From positions 1,302,001 through 1,366,000 of the forward strand of contig JAPYXD010000262.1 in NCBI GenBank assembly GCA_030998225.1: a stretch of DNA of 64,000 bases, read 5' to 3'. The stretch is from Diplolepis rosae (Eukaryota; Arthropoda; Insecta; Hymenoptera; Diplolepididae). Both the position numbers and the translations under genes were made by a program. Below the pieces are notes generated by a model that was not told the DNA's origin, did no database searches, and saw only the letters and a program-made list of their open reading frames with translations. Positions 1 to 10,548 of the stretch are shown here, one piece after another (within the stretch, counting starts at the first letter, position 1; the number at the start of each line of letters is the position of its first letter).

Positions 1-479
1 ATTTTGTTAAATGAAGGCTGAGTAGAGCTAATTGTCATGTGATTTACGTGAAGACATTCCAAAGATAATTAAATGTTATACTTGCGTTTTATATATTATT
101 AGCTGTTTAATGAAAAAAAAATGTTCTTTAATAAGAGTTACTTTAAGTAAAAGTTACAAAATACAAAGACTTGGAAAAGTAGAAACTGTGTTATAATTAT
201 TATTAAAATAGTTTTTTTATAACATACTTTTATTATATTTACTAACAAAATGTTATTAACATTTTATTTATGAGAAATATTAAGCTTTGAAGTATTTGAA
301 GATATATGAATTTGAATTTCGCGCCGCGCATGCGTCTTGTAAACATGTACCATAGTGTACCATAAGGTGAAAACTGCGAATGCTTGAAGGACGTCGATGT
401 TTTTGAGAGTGAAGGCATCTCCGACTGAGAATTGAGAAATCTAAGAGGGAAGTATAAGTAGTTACTAAAATTGCAGTCT
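1..479. other. AT-rich DNA with no gene seen
   Basis: This stretch is AT-rich with homopolymer runs. I see no coding signal, RNA gene or inverted repeat. The last 180 bases become less AT-rich and may be the 5' untranslated part of the LINE that follows, but no boundary or target duplication was found. Confidence 0.5.
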
Positions 480-555
480 TAACTTCTTGGTTAACGTCAG
501 GAAGCCAGAACTTTGGTTCCCTTCAGGCTAAAAAAATCCCATTGATAGTTTTAAG

Positions 556-1326
556 TTGGTTAACCTCAAAATTAACCGGCGCGCGCTGCGTGAGAGCACG
601 CGTGGCACGGGAATTTATCAATTTGATAGCATGGCTTCCGAAACTGTAGATGCGGAAACTCTGAGTAATCAAGCAGTAGCTCGGCTGGCCCTCGCCGTTA
701 CCGTTCGCCCCCTAACTATCGCTATAAACAAATCTCATCGAGGCCAATGCAAGGTCATGATAGAACGCACATCGAACTCAAACGATTCCGATAAAGATCT
801 TGATCGCTTCAAATCTGCAAAGCTATTTAATAGCATGTATCCTAACTCAATTGTAGATGTTAATAGTTCAGGATTTGGAAAACTTTCTGTTGTGGTCAGG
901 TCAGCTCGCGATGAAAACGCCATTCTGGACGACAAATCCCTAGAAAATAAGGGCTTGAGAGCCTCCATACCGTCCTACTTTGTTACCTGTCAAGGGGTTA
1001 TTTTAGGTATCTCCTTGGAAATGAGTGAGAATCTGGTGATCCTCAACAACGTTTACAAGATCAATCCTATTGAGGCTCGCTGACTCGATAGAAAAATCAT
1101 TGACAAGGATACGAATAGGGTTTCGTATGATCCTTCTCGCTCAGTATTACTGACTTTTGAGGGTAAGTCTCTCCCACAAAGGGAAGCGATATATAACGCG
1201 TCAACAGAAGTCGAACCTTATGTGCCCCCCGTTAAAATTTGCTGGAACTGCCTTAGATATGGCAGCTCTGGGACCTGTTACTCAACTCTTCCCCGCAACT
1301 TCAGGCCGTTCGTCCCAGCTCCGTGG
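556..1326 (+). pseudogene. LINE ORF1 (gag-like nucleic-acid-binding protein), one in-frame stop
   Basis: The frame is open from about 556 to a TGA at 1081-1083 and then continues, still open, in the same frame to about 1326. The downstream part contains CWNCLRYGSSGTC near 1240-1280, a degenerate retroviral-type zinc knuckle in which the His position is lost. Family knowledge: ORF1 of I/Jockey-type LINEs packages the element RNA. The stop looks like a single CGA-to-TGA change. The first ATG in frame is near 631 (MASETVDAET), a plausible start, because 556 is only a TTG. The frame then runs without an endonuclease domain into RT-flanking sequence, so the ORF1 end and ORF2 start are fused by a deletion. 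Confidence 0.7.
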
Positions 1327-2270
1327 TGAAATGGATCTTGTAATGACGCCGTCAGAGATAGACGAAGAGCAATAATCGAGTTCAGAAAACAATCTGACTA
1401 CAAAAACTATATAGCTTACAAAAAAACCGCAGCGAAAGCCAAACGTATTCTGAATAAAGCTAGGAGAACATCTTTCAATCTTTCTGTGAATCGCTAGATA
1501 GAACAACACCCATGTCCAGGGTATGGAGAGTCATTAAAACTTTTAAAAACAGATACGCTCAGCCAGCCACATCTTCCTGCTCATCCGATAGAGAGGTGAT
1601 TGCTGATCTCCATAATCTCGCTGAGCAAATGTGTCCCCCCACAGTCTTTCACGATAGTTTCCCTACTAACTTTTAGGTAAATGAATTTTGGGATTCCTCA
1701 TTCTCCGAATGGGAACTTAACATTGCTATTTCTTCTCTAAAAATAAAATCTTCCCCTGGCCTGGACAAAATTGACAATAATATCATCAGTCCTTTTCCCA
1801 ATAAAGCAAGATCTGCTCTCCTTTAAATATATAACGAACTTATGTCGTCTAGCTCATTTCCGCCTTCATGGAACAACTTCCTGGTCTTTTTTATTCCTAA
1901 ATCAACTCCAAATAAATACTGACCTATTTCCCTTGCTTCTTGCTTATTTAAGTTAATGGAAAAGTTAGTTTACAATAGACTTAGCTGGTATCTTGAACAC
2001 AACTTTCATCTTTCCCCCTTCACAATTTGGTTCTAGAAAGAGCAGATCTTGCGCTGATAATTTGGCCCCTTACAGACAGGTTGGAAAACTTATGGAGGAT
2101 TGCAAATCGGAGTAATCCCTTCAGAATTATGGACATTTTAACGCTCCTGTTAGCTTTTCATAAAACCAGAGATCTTAGAGATCAGACTCGCAGATCATAC
2201 TATCATCCTTTTTTCGAATTTCCATTTAGTGACCACACGTTTATTCCTTAAGTTGATGCAATAAATGGCT
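1323..2270 (+). pseudogene. LINE ORF2 reverse transcriptase fragment, catalytic core deleted
   Basis: Across two or three frames the translation gives the charged linker that follows the endonuclease in I-type LINEs. It is then followed by early RT blocks: SSPGLDKID (about 1750), an NxxLVFFIPK-like block (about 1875), a PISLASC block (about 1925) and a KLMEKLVYNRLSWYLE block (about 1955). The blocks end near 2080, where the sequence jumps to unrelated DNA. The F/Y-A-D-D catalytic motif and the thumb are absent. Several stops (for example TAG at 1495 and TAA near 2030) and frame changes are present. It cannot support its own retrotransposition. Confidence 0.75.
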
Positions 2271-2314
2271 TCCCATTACAAAACTTTCCTGACCCACCTT
2301 CCCTCTTTCAGGAC

Positions 2315-3221
2315 ATGATTAATAATGAATTCAAGGACTATTTTCTTTTCTACACAGACGGATCAAAATCTCAAGACGGTGAATCTGCAGGCTTTGCCTC
2401 CATTTACCGTTTAAAACAACTGGCACACTCTTGGAAAATTAATAATGCAGCATCAATCTTTTCGATAGAAGCTATAGCCATTTTATATACACTAGATTAT
2501 ATTAGTAAACAAGACTTTAAAAAAGTAGCCATCTTAACTGACTCGCTGAGCGTTTTGGAAAGTGTCTCATCTGGCACTCCAAATACTATCAAATCTCATC
2601 TCATTTTTCTAATTACAAACCGATTAGCAACTTTGTCTTCTTTAGATTAAAACGTTTTGCTGGTTTGGATTCCGGGACACAAGGGAATCCGGGGCAATGA
2701 ACTGGCGGATAGATAGGGCTAAATCTGCTTCCATCAATGCTCCAACCCTAAGAATTCCATTACCTCCCTCAGATTTTGCTAGATCCTTCCGGCAACATCT
2801 CGATAAAATTTTCCAAAATTACTGCAAAGAAAGAGGAAAGCGTTTTGGCACCTATTACATAGAACGCTTCTATAATTTTCACAGAAAACCCTGGTTTACT
2901 AAGTTCAACGCAAGAAGAGAATGGATTGTATCCATATGTCGGATGAGAAGCAACCACCACTCCCTTAGGGAAAGTTCAGCTCGTAAAAACATCATAGATT
3001 TTCCTAGTTGCCCATGCAATCCACTAATTGAAGAAGACTTAGAGCACGTTCTATGGCAGTGCCCTAGATTCGATAGCTTCCGTCCTGGCCTTCTCAAAGG
3101 TCTTTCAAAAGCCCTTAAATGCAATCCTGCCTTTCACAGTCAGCAATTTTTAATCAGCCCATCTATAAGAGTTGTCTCACACGTTTTCAGATTCCTGAAG
3201 AAAGCCAATCTAAAAATTTAG
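2315..3221 (+). pseudogene. LINE ORF2 RNase H domain and C-terminal zinc-binding tail
   Basis: 2315-2650 reads as RNase H: FYTDGSKSQDGESAG (first Asp), FSIEAIAIL (Glu) and LTDSLSVLES (second Asp). After a TAA the frame resumes with WIPGHKGIRGNELADR, which carries the last catalytic block. A second stop then leads into 2697-3221, a 174-residue ORF whose end has C-x-C and EEDLEHVLWQCPRF, the usual LINE C-terminal Cys/His cluster. All RNase H catalytic positions are still visible, so only two nonsense changes interrupt this half. The start at 2697 is just the first ATG after a stop, not a biological start. Confidence 0.75.
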
Positions 3222-3235
3222 AATTTCTAACTTAA

Positions 3236-3634
3236 TATATTTTGAATTTGCCGCTTATGTGGGCCTGCACGGTGCCCACAGTCCCGCGCCCTCCAGCCGT
3301 GCACCGACACAATGTCGGAGCGCAGCGCTCTGCCCGGCTGGGCGAGTCGATTGATATGTTACAGGTCGTTCATTATTGAAAAAGGATGGAATCACTCTAC
3401 ACCAGATCATGGCGAAATATACAAGACTACTTGAGTCAGTATAAAGCCAACGTATGCGCACTCTAGTGGGCATAAATGAAGAAGAGGAGTGTACTATAAT
3501 TTTAAAACATGCCGATTCCATAATTTCACTCCGTGTGTCTGGCAACGCTGGTCCATATATTCTTAGGTCTGTAATTCGAATGCATATGTTGCATAGAGAT
3601 ATTATAGGTAGAGGAGACATGCCAGCCTGAAGGA
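3236..3634. other. Non-coding interval with a GC-rich patch
   Basis: Around 3260-3350 there is a GC-rich patch with short inverted words (for example GTGCACCGACACAATGTCGG). The long minus-strand frame at 3255-3677 has no recognisable domain and crosses into the neighbouring MITE, so I do not call a gene here. Confidence 0.4.
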
Positions 3635-3959
3635 TGGGTATAAATTGTACCATAATTTTAGTTGCCCAAAGTTTCAATTGCCCATAAAATCACCAGACGT
3701 CACTATATTTGAAAAGCAGTGTTAGACGAAGATTATGAAAGGAATGTGTTGGCAAAAAATGCGATGATTGCAAGATGCAGGATTCCTGCACATTTCCCTG
3801 AAGCGCTCTCTACCGCCTATATTTGAAATATACTTGCAGTTTCTGCCAATGCATTCCTTTCATAATCTTCGTCAAACACTGCTTTTCAAATATAGTGACT
3901 TCTGGTAATTTTATGGGCAATTAAAACTTTGGGCAACTAAAACTATGGTACAATGTATC
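3635..3959. mobile_element. Palindromic MITE, family A (Mutator-like), copy 1
   Basis: The two halves are inverted copies of about 110 bp: GTTGCCCAAAGTTTCAATTG on the left returns on the right as its reverse complement. The outer words match GGTAGGTATACATTGTACC, the termini of the better copy at 18053-18385. The right end abuts a Penelope 3' fragment, and this copy's own target duplication is not visible. Confidence 0.8.
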
Positions 3960-3960
3960 T

Positions 3961-4235
3961 ATTATTCCTAAGGAAGTTTTTAGATAATTTACCGATGTTT
4001 TCTGTTCAATTTTATGTAAATTTTCTCACGATACTTTACATTTTACATTTTTTACATTACCAAAGTTTATTCCAAAATTTGGCTCATATGTGGAATATTT
4101 TATCCACTGTTTTAAAATTTTAGAAATAAAGATCGCTGATGATGACTTCGATTAGAGTCGAAATGTTTGAAAGTATGTGACTTCATAAGTTATCATTTCT
4201 GGACCCTAAAGCAAATTATTAACAACATGGTATAG
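3961..4235 (+). mobile_element. Solo 3' end of a Penelope-like element
   Basis: This stretch is colinear with the reverse complement of 61770-62040, the 3' tail of the Penelope element at the right edge. Shared words include ATTCCTAAGG, GGCTCATATGTG, TTTTAGAAATAAAGATC, GTTTGAAAGTATGT and TTATCATTTCTGGACCCTAA. No coding part is attached, so it is a tail-only copy. It begins exactly where the family A MITE ends. It carries a hammerhead-like core. Confidence 0.7.
4136..4164 (+). ncRNA. Hammerhead-ribozyme-like core in the Penelope tail
   Basis: CTGATGA (4136-4142) is followed by a short hairpin (GACT paired with AGTC around CTTCGATTAG) and then GAAA (4160-4163), the conserved hammerhead order of core, stem II, core. 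Penelope-like elements are known to carry hammerhead motifs in their terminal repeats. Compared with the copy at 61820-61852, stem II has one decayed position. Stems I and III were not convincingly closed by eye, so activity is doubtful. Confidence 0.45.
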
Positions 4236-5157
4236 AATTTTTATCTATTATCACCATGTAATTAGGAATGTAGATTTTTAACCTTAATTTCTTAATTTTT
4301 TCAATAAAATATTTTCCACTTAATTTTTCAATTGATATAGTTGATTCACGTACTATAAATTTTTTGTTATACTATTTTATTCGAAATAAATTTTTTATAT
4401 TTGTATTTTATATACGAGAAATCGTAAAGTGTAATTTCGTATGCAAATTTAGATGTAATTTTGGTTTTTTTAAAATATTGAAACCTTTTATTCACAGTTT
4501 TATAATGAAATTCATATGTGAATAATATTACGTATTTCAAAAAGTTTTCAGAGTATTTTATTTGAATGAAATTTTTTCAATGTTGCCTTATACTAGAGAA
4601 GAAACTCTACTGTATAATTTCGAGTGTATAATTAGATATAATTTGTGTATTACTTAAGTATTTTATTATTTTATTTTTTCAACTCCAATATCATATTTTA
4701 TCATTCCGTAATATATAATATTCTCTACATAATTTACTAATTGAATTATTTGATTTGCACAGCCATAAAATATGGAAATTGATATATTGTTTTGAAACTT
4801 AAAAAATTTATTGACTTTACATTTCAATAGAAAATCATTTTTTAAGTGTTTAAATTATCCTAAAATTTGGTATAAAATCTTTATATATTCATTTGAGGTG
4901 AATGCTTTTAAAAATATCAAAGAAAGAAAGGTAATATCTTAAAAGATATATTTGGTGATTTTAAATTTGTCGTCTGCTTCGCGCCACTCTTTCACGAAGT
5001 CGACAGAAACATAATTTTCGATCTTGGCTCAACAGACGAAAGCGTGAAATCGAAACAAGGAAGTGGGGACACACCGACACGGCGCACTCGATTGTGTGTG
5101 CTCCCACATGGGATCGTGGTGGGGGCCGCCAGCTCCCACGATCTGGGATCACTGATC
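4236..5157. other. AT-rich intergenic DNA, no gene seen
   Basis: 4236-4950 is very AT-rich with long T and A runs and no coding signal. 4970-5157 is more balanced and contains a short hairpin (CTCCCA...GATCGTGG...CCACGATC...), but its minus-strand frames show no known domain. Confidence 0.4.
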
Positions 5158-6656
5158 GAGTCTTCCATGAAAAAATAGAACACGATAAAAATACATAAAT
5201 GATAGGCATATGCATAGTGGTCAGGACGATTCCAAGAGAAACATCCAAAACGATCAATAGATGGCGCTAAATCTAAAATTAATTTAATTTTAATAGAAAA
5301 GGAAAAGAAGATTTTTTCTTGTTTCTTTTTTCATAAAATTCAAAACTAAGAAATATAAAATTGTGTGCAATAATTATTTATTGCGAAATATGGTTTTTAT
5401 GATATTTTGCAATGCCAAATTGATTTATTTACAGAATAGATTTAATGATTTTGAAACAATGTTAATAAAATTGACAAATGAGTAGTTTTTAGGTTATTTA
5501 TCATTAATTTCAAGTTATTCAGTCGGTATGAGATGAATTTGATGTCAATTGAACATAATTCATTTCATTATGACAAATTAAATGTTTTTTATTAATTTCA
5601 ACCAATTTAGTCTGTATTGGATAGATTCAATGTGAATTGAACAAAATTCATTCCTTTATGCAGAATTAAAAGTTTTTTTCATTTATTTCGACTAATTCAA
5701 TCTATATTGGATGAATCCAATGTGAATTGAACGTAATTCATTTCTTTATGGAGAATCAAAAGTTTTTTAGGTTATTTTTCATTTATTTTAACTAATACAG
5801 TCTGTATTCGATAAATTTAATTAAAAACAACCTAAAAAACATTTAATTCTAGATAAGCAAATGAATTGTGTTCAATTCACATTGAATTTATCTAATACAG
5901 ACTACATTAGTTGAAATTAATAAAAAAAACATTAAATTCTGCCTAAAGATATGAATTGTGTTCAATTCACATTGAATTTATCCAATACAGACAGAATTAG
6001 TTGAAATAAATGAAAAATAACCAAAAAACTTTTAATTCTCCAAAAACAAATCAATTATGTTCAATTCACATCGAATTTATCAAATACAAACTGAATTGGT
6101 TAAAAATAATGAAAAATAACCTAAAAAACATTTAATTCTCCATAAAGAAATGAAGTATGTTCAATTCACATTAAGTTTAACTAATACAGACTGAATTGGT
6201 TGAAATTAATAAAATATAACCTAAAAAACATTAAATTTGTCATAAAGAAATGAATTATGTTCAATTGACATCAAATTCATCTCATACCGACTGAATAACT
6301 TGAAATTAATGGAAAATAACCTAAAAACTACTCATTTGTCAATTTTATTAACATTGTTTCAAAATCATTAAATCTATTCTGTAAATAAATCAATTTGACA
6401 TTGCAAAATATCATAAAAACCATATTTCGCAATAAATAATTATTGCACACAATTTTATATTTCTTAGTTTTGAATTTTATCAAAAAAGGAAACAAGAAGA
6501 AATCTTCTTTTCCTTTTCTATTAAAATTAAATTAATTATAGATTGAGCGCCATCTATTGATCGGTTTGGATGTTTCTCTTGGAATCGTCCTGACCACTAT
6601 GCATATACCTATAATTTATGTATTTTTATCGTGTTCTATTTTTTCATGGAAGACTC
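5158..6656. mobile_element. 1.5-kb foldback element (near-complete palindrome)
   Basis: GAGTCTTCCATGAAAAAATA at 5158 is mirrored by the reverse complement ending at 6656. The outer arms match over about 400 bp each (5158-5560 and 6255-6656), including GCGCCATCTATTGATCG and GCATATGCATAGTGGTCAGG in inverted form. The inner arms are built from tandem repeats, direct on the left and inverted on the right. No transposase and no clear target duplication is visible. This architecture, outer inverted repeats plus inner tandem arrays, is that of foldback/Galileo-type elements; the superfamily is not proven. Confidence 0.8.
5474..6255. repeat. Two opposed tandem arrays of a roughly 90-95-bp unit
   Basis: Each unit contains TTCATTTATTTCGACTAATT, then CAATGTGAATTGAAC and ATTCATTTCTTTATG. 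About four units run forward from 5474 to about 5835; about five run inverted from there to 6255. The units differ by point changes, so the arrays are old enough to have diverged but still pair across the centre. Confidence 0.75.
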
Positions 6657-6661
6657 AATTG

Positions 6662-7135
6662 CACTCACGGTAGTATAGACAGGTTTAGCAACTCCCGTGG
6701 TGGGGAATGATCCCTTTTTGTAGTCAGAATGTTTCATATTTTCGCCACGGATAGCGCTAGTATCGAGTAGTGAGTATATACCCAGAACGTAGTCAGCTGT
6801 GAAAGCTGTCTGTAAACCACGGGTATTCCTTCAACAACTCGATTGCAGCGCTGCCCAAGCGGTCACTTTCGAAACTACTACTCGTCACGATAAGGGAACT
6901 AGTGTAGTGCAATCACGAAGGAATAATAAGGAGACCAAACTGCTATGGGAAACTTTTCCAAATCTGGCAGGAGTAACGGCACGGTCAGTGCCCGGCTTGT
7001 AAGTTGGAAGTAGTAGAAAGGAGTGCGCAAGTGCGCAGTTGTCCTCTTCTTACTCACGGGAAAATGTGCGAGTGAGATGAACATGTCAAATTGATCTAAG
7101 CCAGAGAGGTTTTGCAACCCGGTACGCGACACGAC
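6662..7135. repeat. Interspersed repeat, family C, copy 1
   Basis: This block shares long words with 7663-7898, 9713-9835 and, inverted, 10150-10545: for example CCCAGAACGTAGTCAGCTGT, CAGCGCTGCCCAAGCGG, GTGCGCAAGTGCGCAGTTGT and AATTGATCTAAGCCAGAGAG. It has no coding content. At 6975-6990 it preserves the uninterrupted site (GGCACGGTCAGTGCCCGG) into which the 1,813-bp element inserted in the next copy. Confidence 0.65.
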
Positions 7136-7139
7136 ATAG

Positions 7140-7335
7140 CTAATAAAAAAATGTATTATATTAAATGCATTATATTATATTATATGCGATCTTCAAAATC
7201 TTGAAAACTTTTCGGGTTAAATTCCCTCATCTTCAAAGGAAAAAACTATTCAACATTATTTAACACACGATTTACGAAGTAATAACAAATACCATAATTC
7301 CAATTTCATGATTTACAATCTTATTACATTCGATA
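7140..7335. repeat. Repeat C2, AT-rich, carrying a MITE insertion
   Basis: This segment is shared with 9840-10030 and 20710-20935: ACCCGGTACGCGACA, ATATGCGATCTTCAAAAT, AACACACGATTTACGAAGTA and TTACAATCTTATTACATTCG. In this copy and the 20.7-kb copy a P-like MITE sits at exactly the same position (after CATTCGATA); the third copy lacks it. Confidence 0.65.
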
Positions 7336-7625
7336 CATGGAGACTAGATATAAGGAGACCAATCTCTTATGGCCGTACTTCACAAAACACGAAATGAAAT
7401 TCAGCCAAGTACTTAGTTAGGAAACTTCCTGATGAGGACACGTGTGTTCCCTGGGTGCAAAATGGCGGCATCCACGGTTTATAAGCATCGTGTATTAGAC
7501 GTCGCCATTTTGCATCCAGGGAACACACATGCCCTCATCGGGAAGTTTTGTAACTATGTACTTGGCAGAACTTCATTTCGGGAATGGATATATAGAGATT
7601 GGTCTCCTTATATCTAGTCTCCATG
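7336..7625. mobile_element. P-like palindromic MITE, family B, copy 1
   Basis: It is 290 bp, with termini CATGGAGACTAGATATAAGG and its reverse complement. The whole element is an imperfect palindrome, with an inner hairpin GTGTTCCCTGGGTGCAAAAT mirrored about 60 bp later. The left flank is ATTCGATA but the right flank is not, unlike the copy at 20936. The apparent 61-aa ORF simply follows the palindrome and recurs in every copy. Confidence 0.85.
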
Positions 7626-10425
7626 GACCGCACTATAGCATGTATGTATATAGATATACGATATACCCAGAACGTAGTCAGCTGTGAAAGCTGTCTGTAA
7701 ACCACGGGCATTCCTTTAACTACTCGATTGCAGCGCTGCCCAAGCGGTCACTTTCGAAACTACTACTCGTCACAATAAGGGAACATCCCCCACCACCGGA
7801 GTTACCTGACCTGTCTATACTACCGTGATTGCAGTCACAAAGGAATAATAAGGAGAGCTATCTTCATGTAAGCGACTTGGCAGTAGCAACGGCACGGTAC
7901 ACGGAGAGAAGGGAACGCAGCTGTCATGTGCGCGGGACAAAGCAGAGCTGTGTTCTTACGAAAATGTACGATTGGACACAGCTCAGCTACGTCCTCGCAT
8001 AGCCAGAATGTGTGAGCGCACATCTCTGCTTCGCGCTGGGCACAGGCCGTTCGGACGAAGCAGAGCTGTGTGCGAACAGATGAAGGCTTCGTCTAAACAC
8101 AGCTCCACTGTGCCCTCGCACTCCTCTGCTTCGTGCTAATCACATCGTGCGTTTGCGCCACGTTTGTGTATATGTAATGCATTGATCGGCATTTACCTGC
8201 ATAAAAGTTTGATATTTATCGAACCAATTTTCATAATTTGAGAATTATTAAACTCTGATATCATAATTGATTTATAATTTCAATGTTAAAATGAAAATAT
8301 GTAAAAAAGCGAATAAAGAGCAACAAAGATTTAGTTGCGTTTGACACGACAGAGATACATTTCTATATGAAATACAGGCAACATATAAAAGTATAAAACC
8401 AAAAATGTTGTATGTGATGGTTTTTATTAAAATCTGAGTATTTTTAATTAAAACTTGATTGCCCAAAAATGTTCCGTTCTGTAATGAAAAAAATTTTGAA
8501 CTATACGTTCCTCTGCGGCAACAAATTATTATATTGACCTAATTATTTTTCGATTCGAAGCAAAGAAAAAATTTAACTTCGGCCTATAACGTAGAGATCT
8601 TTTTATTTAAAATCGACTATAAAAAATTATGCGATTCTAATAAATCATGAATCATTTTTTCAGAGAAAAGATTTCCCACAACTTCACCGTTTCTGATTTT
8701 TAAATATAAATTCTTTAATGGCTGAAAACATTTTAAAAAAAATTCCAAAACGAAATTTTTATAAAAAAATGGCTGAATTTGATAATAATTTATTCATTTT
8801 CGAAAATTGGAAATGGTTATGTTGTAGGGAATCTTTTTCTCGAAAAAGTGATTTGTAATTTATTAAAACCGCATAATTTTTTTAAATTTGGAGAAAAGCG
8901 ATAAGAAAAAAAATTGGGTAAAAAATAAAATTGATTAATAAAATTATTTTTCTGTATTTCCAATTTTTTTCATAGAAATTAATCTTTTCTCTTCCAAAAT
9001 AGCCTTTCAATAATAATATTGCTATTCTTGAAAACAAAATTATCTATTTTTGCCTGAGGTCTAATTTTCGTGGGTGGCAACTACCTTAAAACTTGATTAT
9101 CCAAAAATGTTCAGTTCTGTAATGAAAAAAATTTTGCGGTTATATGTTCCTCTGCGGCAACAAATTATTATATTGACCTAATTATTTTTGGATTCGAAGC
9201 AAAGAACAAATTTAACTTCGGCCTATAACGTAGAGATCTTTTTATTTAAAATCGACTATAAATACGTCGAAACAAAAACTTTTATCAGTGGTTTAGTATT
9301 GACGTATTGATTGCAGAAATTTTGTATTTTGAATGATCGTTATACGCAACTTTAAATTCCGCGTCGTTTGCATCCACGTCAATGAGACACGGCAATTTTT
9401 TGACCTTATAAATAATCAAAGTATAATCAATGCATTACATATACACAAACGTGGCGCAAACGCACGATGTGTTTAGCACGAAGCAGAGGAGTGCGAGGGC
9501 ACAGTGGAGCTGTGTTTAGACGAAGCCTTCATTTGTTCGCACACAGCTCTGCTTCGTCCGAACGGCGTGTGCCCAGCGCGAAGCAGAGATGTGCGCTCAC
9601 ACATTCTGGCTATGCGAGGACATAGCTGAGCTGTGTCCAATCGTACATTTTCGTAAGAACACAGCTCTGCTTTGTCCCGCGCACATGACAGCTGCGTTCT
9701 CTTCTCTCCGTGTAAGTGCCCGGCTTGTAAGTTGGAAGTAGTGGAAAGGAGTGCGCAAGTGCGCAGTTGTCTTCTTCTTACTCACGGGAAAATGTGCGAG
9801 TGAGACGAACTTGTCAAATTGATCTAAGCCAGAGAGGTTATGCAACCCGAAACGCGACACGACATTGCTAAGAAAAACATTTATTATATTACATGCGATT
9901 ATCAAAATCTTGAAAATTTCTCGAATTAAATTCCCTCACCTTTAAAGGAAAATACTATTCAACATTATTTAACACACGATTTACGAATTAATAACAAATA
10001 CCATGATTTACAATCTTATATTCGATATATACTTACCACTTTTATAATGCACTCCTTTAGCTTTATAGGAGTCCTGAGATAATATATTTTTTTTTTTTTA
10101 AATTGAAATTGAACAAATATCTGCCGCTTGCAAATGATCAAAAAATCAATCAACATAACCACTCTGGCTTAGATCAATTTGACAAATTCGTCTCACTCGC
10201 ACATTTTATCGTGAGTAAGAAGAGGACAACTGCGCACTTGCGCACTCCTTTCCACTACTTCCAACTTACAAGCCGGGCACTTACCGTGCCGTTGCTACTG
10301 CCAAGTCGCTTACATGGAGATAGGTCTCCTGATTATTCCTTCGTGGTTTACAGACAGCTTTGACAGCTGACTACGTTCTGGGTATATCTATATACATACA
10401 TGCTACGGTGCGGTCATTCGGGCCA
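7626..10425. repeat. Large inverted repeat around C2, left arm interrupted
   Basis: GACCGCACTATAGCATGTAT at 7626 is mirrored near 10420, and the family C sequence at 7663-7898 plus 9713-9835 is mirrored at 10150-10400. The unpaired centre is a C2 copy (about 9840-10150). The left arm is split by the 1,813-bp element; the right arm is not, and so supplies the empty site. Confidence 0.6.
7900..9712. mobile_element. 1,813-bp terminal-inverted-repeat element (family Y), copy 1
   Basis: Termini are CACGGAGAGAAGGGAACGCA and its mirror, with terminal inverted repeats of about 290 bp. It is flanked by TA on both sides. The uninterrupted site (GGCACGGTAAGTGCCCGG, readable on the minus strand near 10275) has a single TA, so the duplication is TA, as for Tc1/mariner-type elements. 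The interior holds two direct copies of a roughly 190-bp block (8445-8635 and 9085-9265) that includes TTCGGCCTATAACGTAGAGA. No transposase is encoded; the small ORFs are shadows. An equal-length inverted copy lies at 41982-43794. Confidence 0.88.
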
Positions 10426-10548
10426 CTACTCAATACTAGCGCTATCCGTGCAAAAAATATGAAACATTCTGACTACAAGAAGGGAACATCCCCCACCACG
10501 GGAGTTGCCAGACCTGTCTATACTAGCGTGGTCTGGACTTTGACGTAC

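Larger units (their letters stand above)
480..3235 (+). mobile_element. Decayed I-group non-LTR retrotransposon (LINE), internally deleted
   Basis: Plus-strand fragments follow in LINE order: a gag-like ORF1 with a CCHC-type knuckle, a piece of reverse transcriptase, an RNase H domain, and a C-terminal cysteine-rich tail. An RNase H after the RT is known from the I/LOA groups of LINEs, which is why I place it there. The apurinic endonuclease that should open ORF2 is absent: the gag reading runs straight into the segment that normally follows the endonuclease. The RT catalytic core (the F/Y-x-D-D box) is also missing. Stops and frameshifts mean it makes no functional protein. Both outer boundaries are approximate and no target duplication was seen. 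Confidence 0.8.

Noticed and set aside
4961..5257. A 98-aa minus-strand ORF rich in Arg/Ser
   Set aside because: It crosses the boundary of the foldback element and has no known domain.
7432..7617. A 61-aa ORF (MRTRVFPGCKMAASTVYKHR...) repeated at 11796, 21032 and 21424, looking like a small gene family
   Set aside because: Each copy lies exactly within the 290-bp palindromic MITE, on whichever strand is read, and follows the hairpin. The similarity is that of the MITE DNA, not of a selected protein.
8272..8466. A 64-aa hydrophobic ORF identical at 8272-8466 (-) and 43228-43422 (+)
   Set aside because: It is inside both copies of the 1,813-bp element, which are nearly identical throughout; identity here says nothing about coding.
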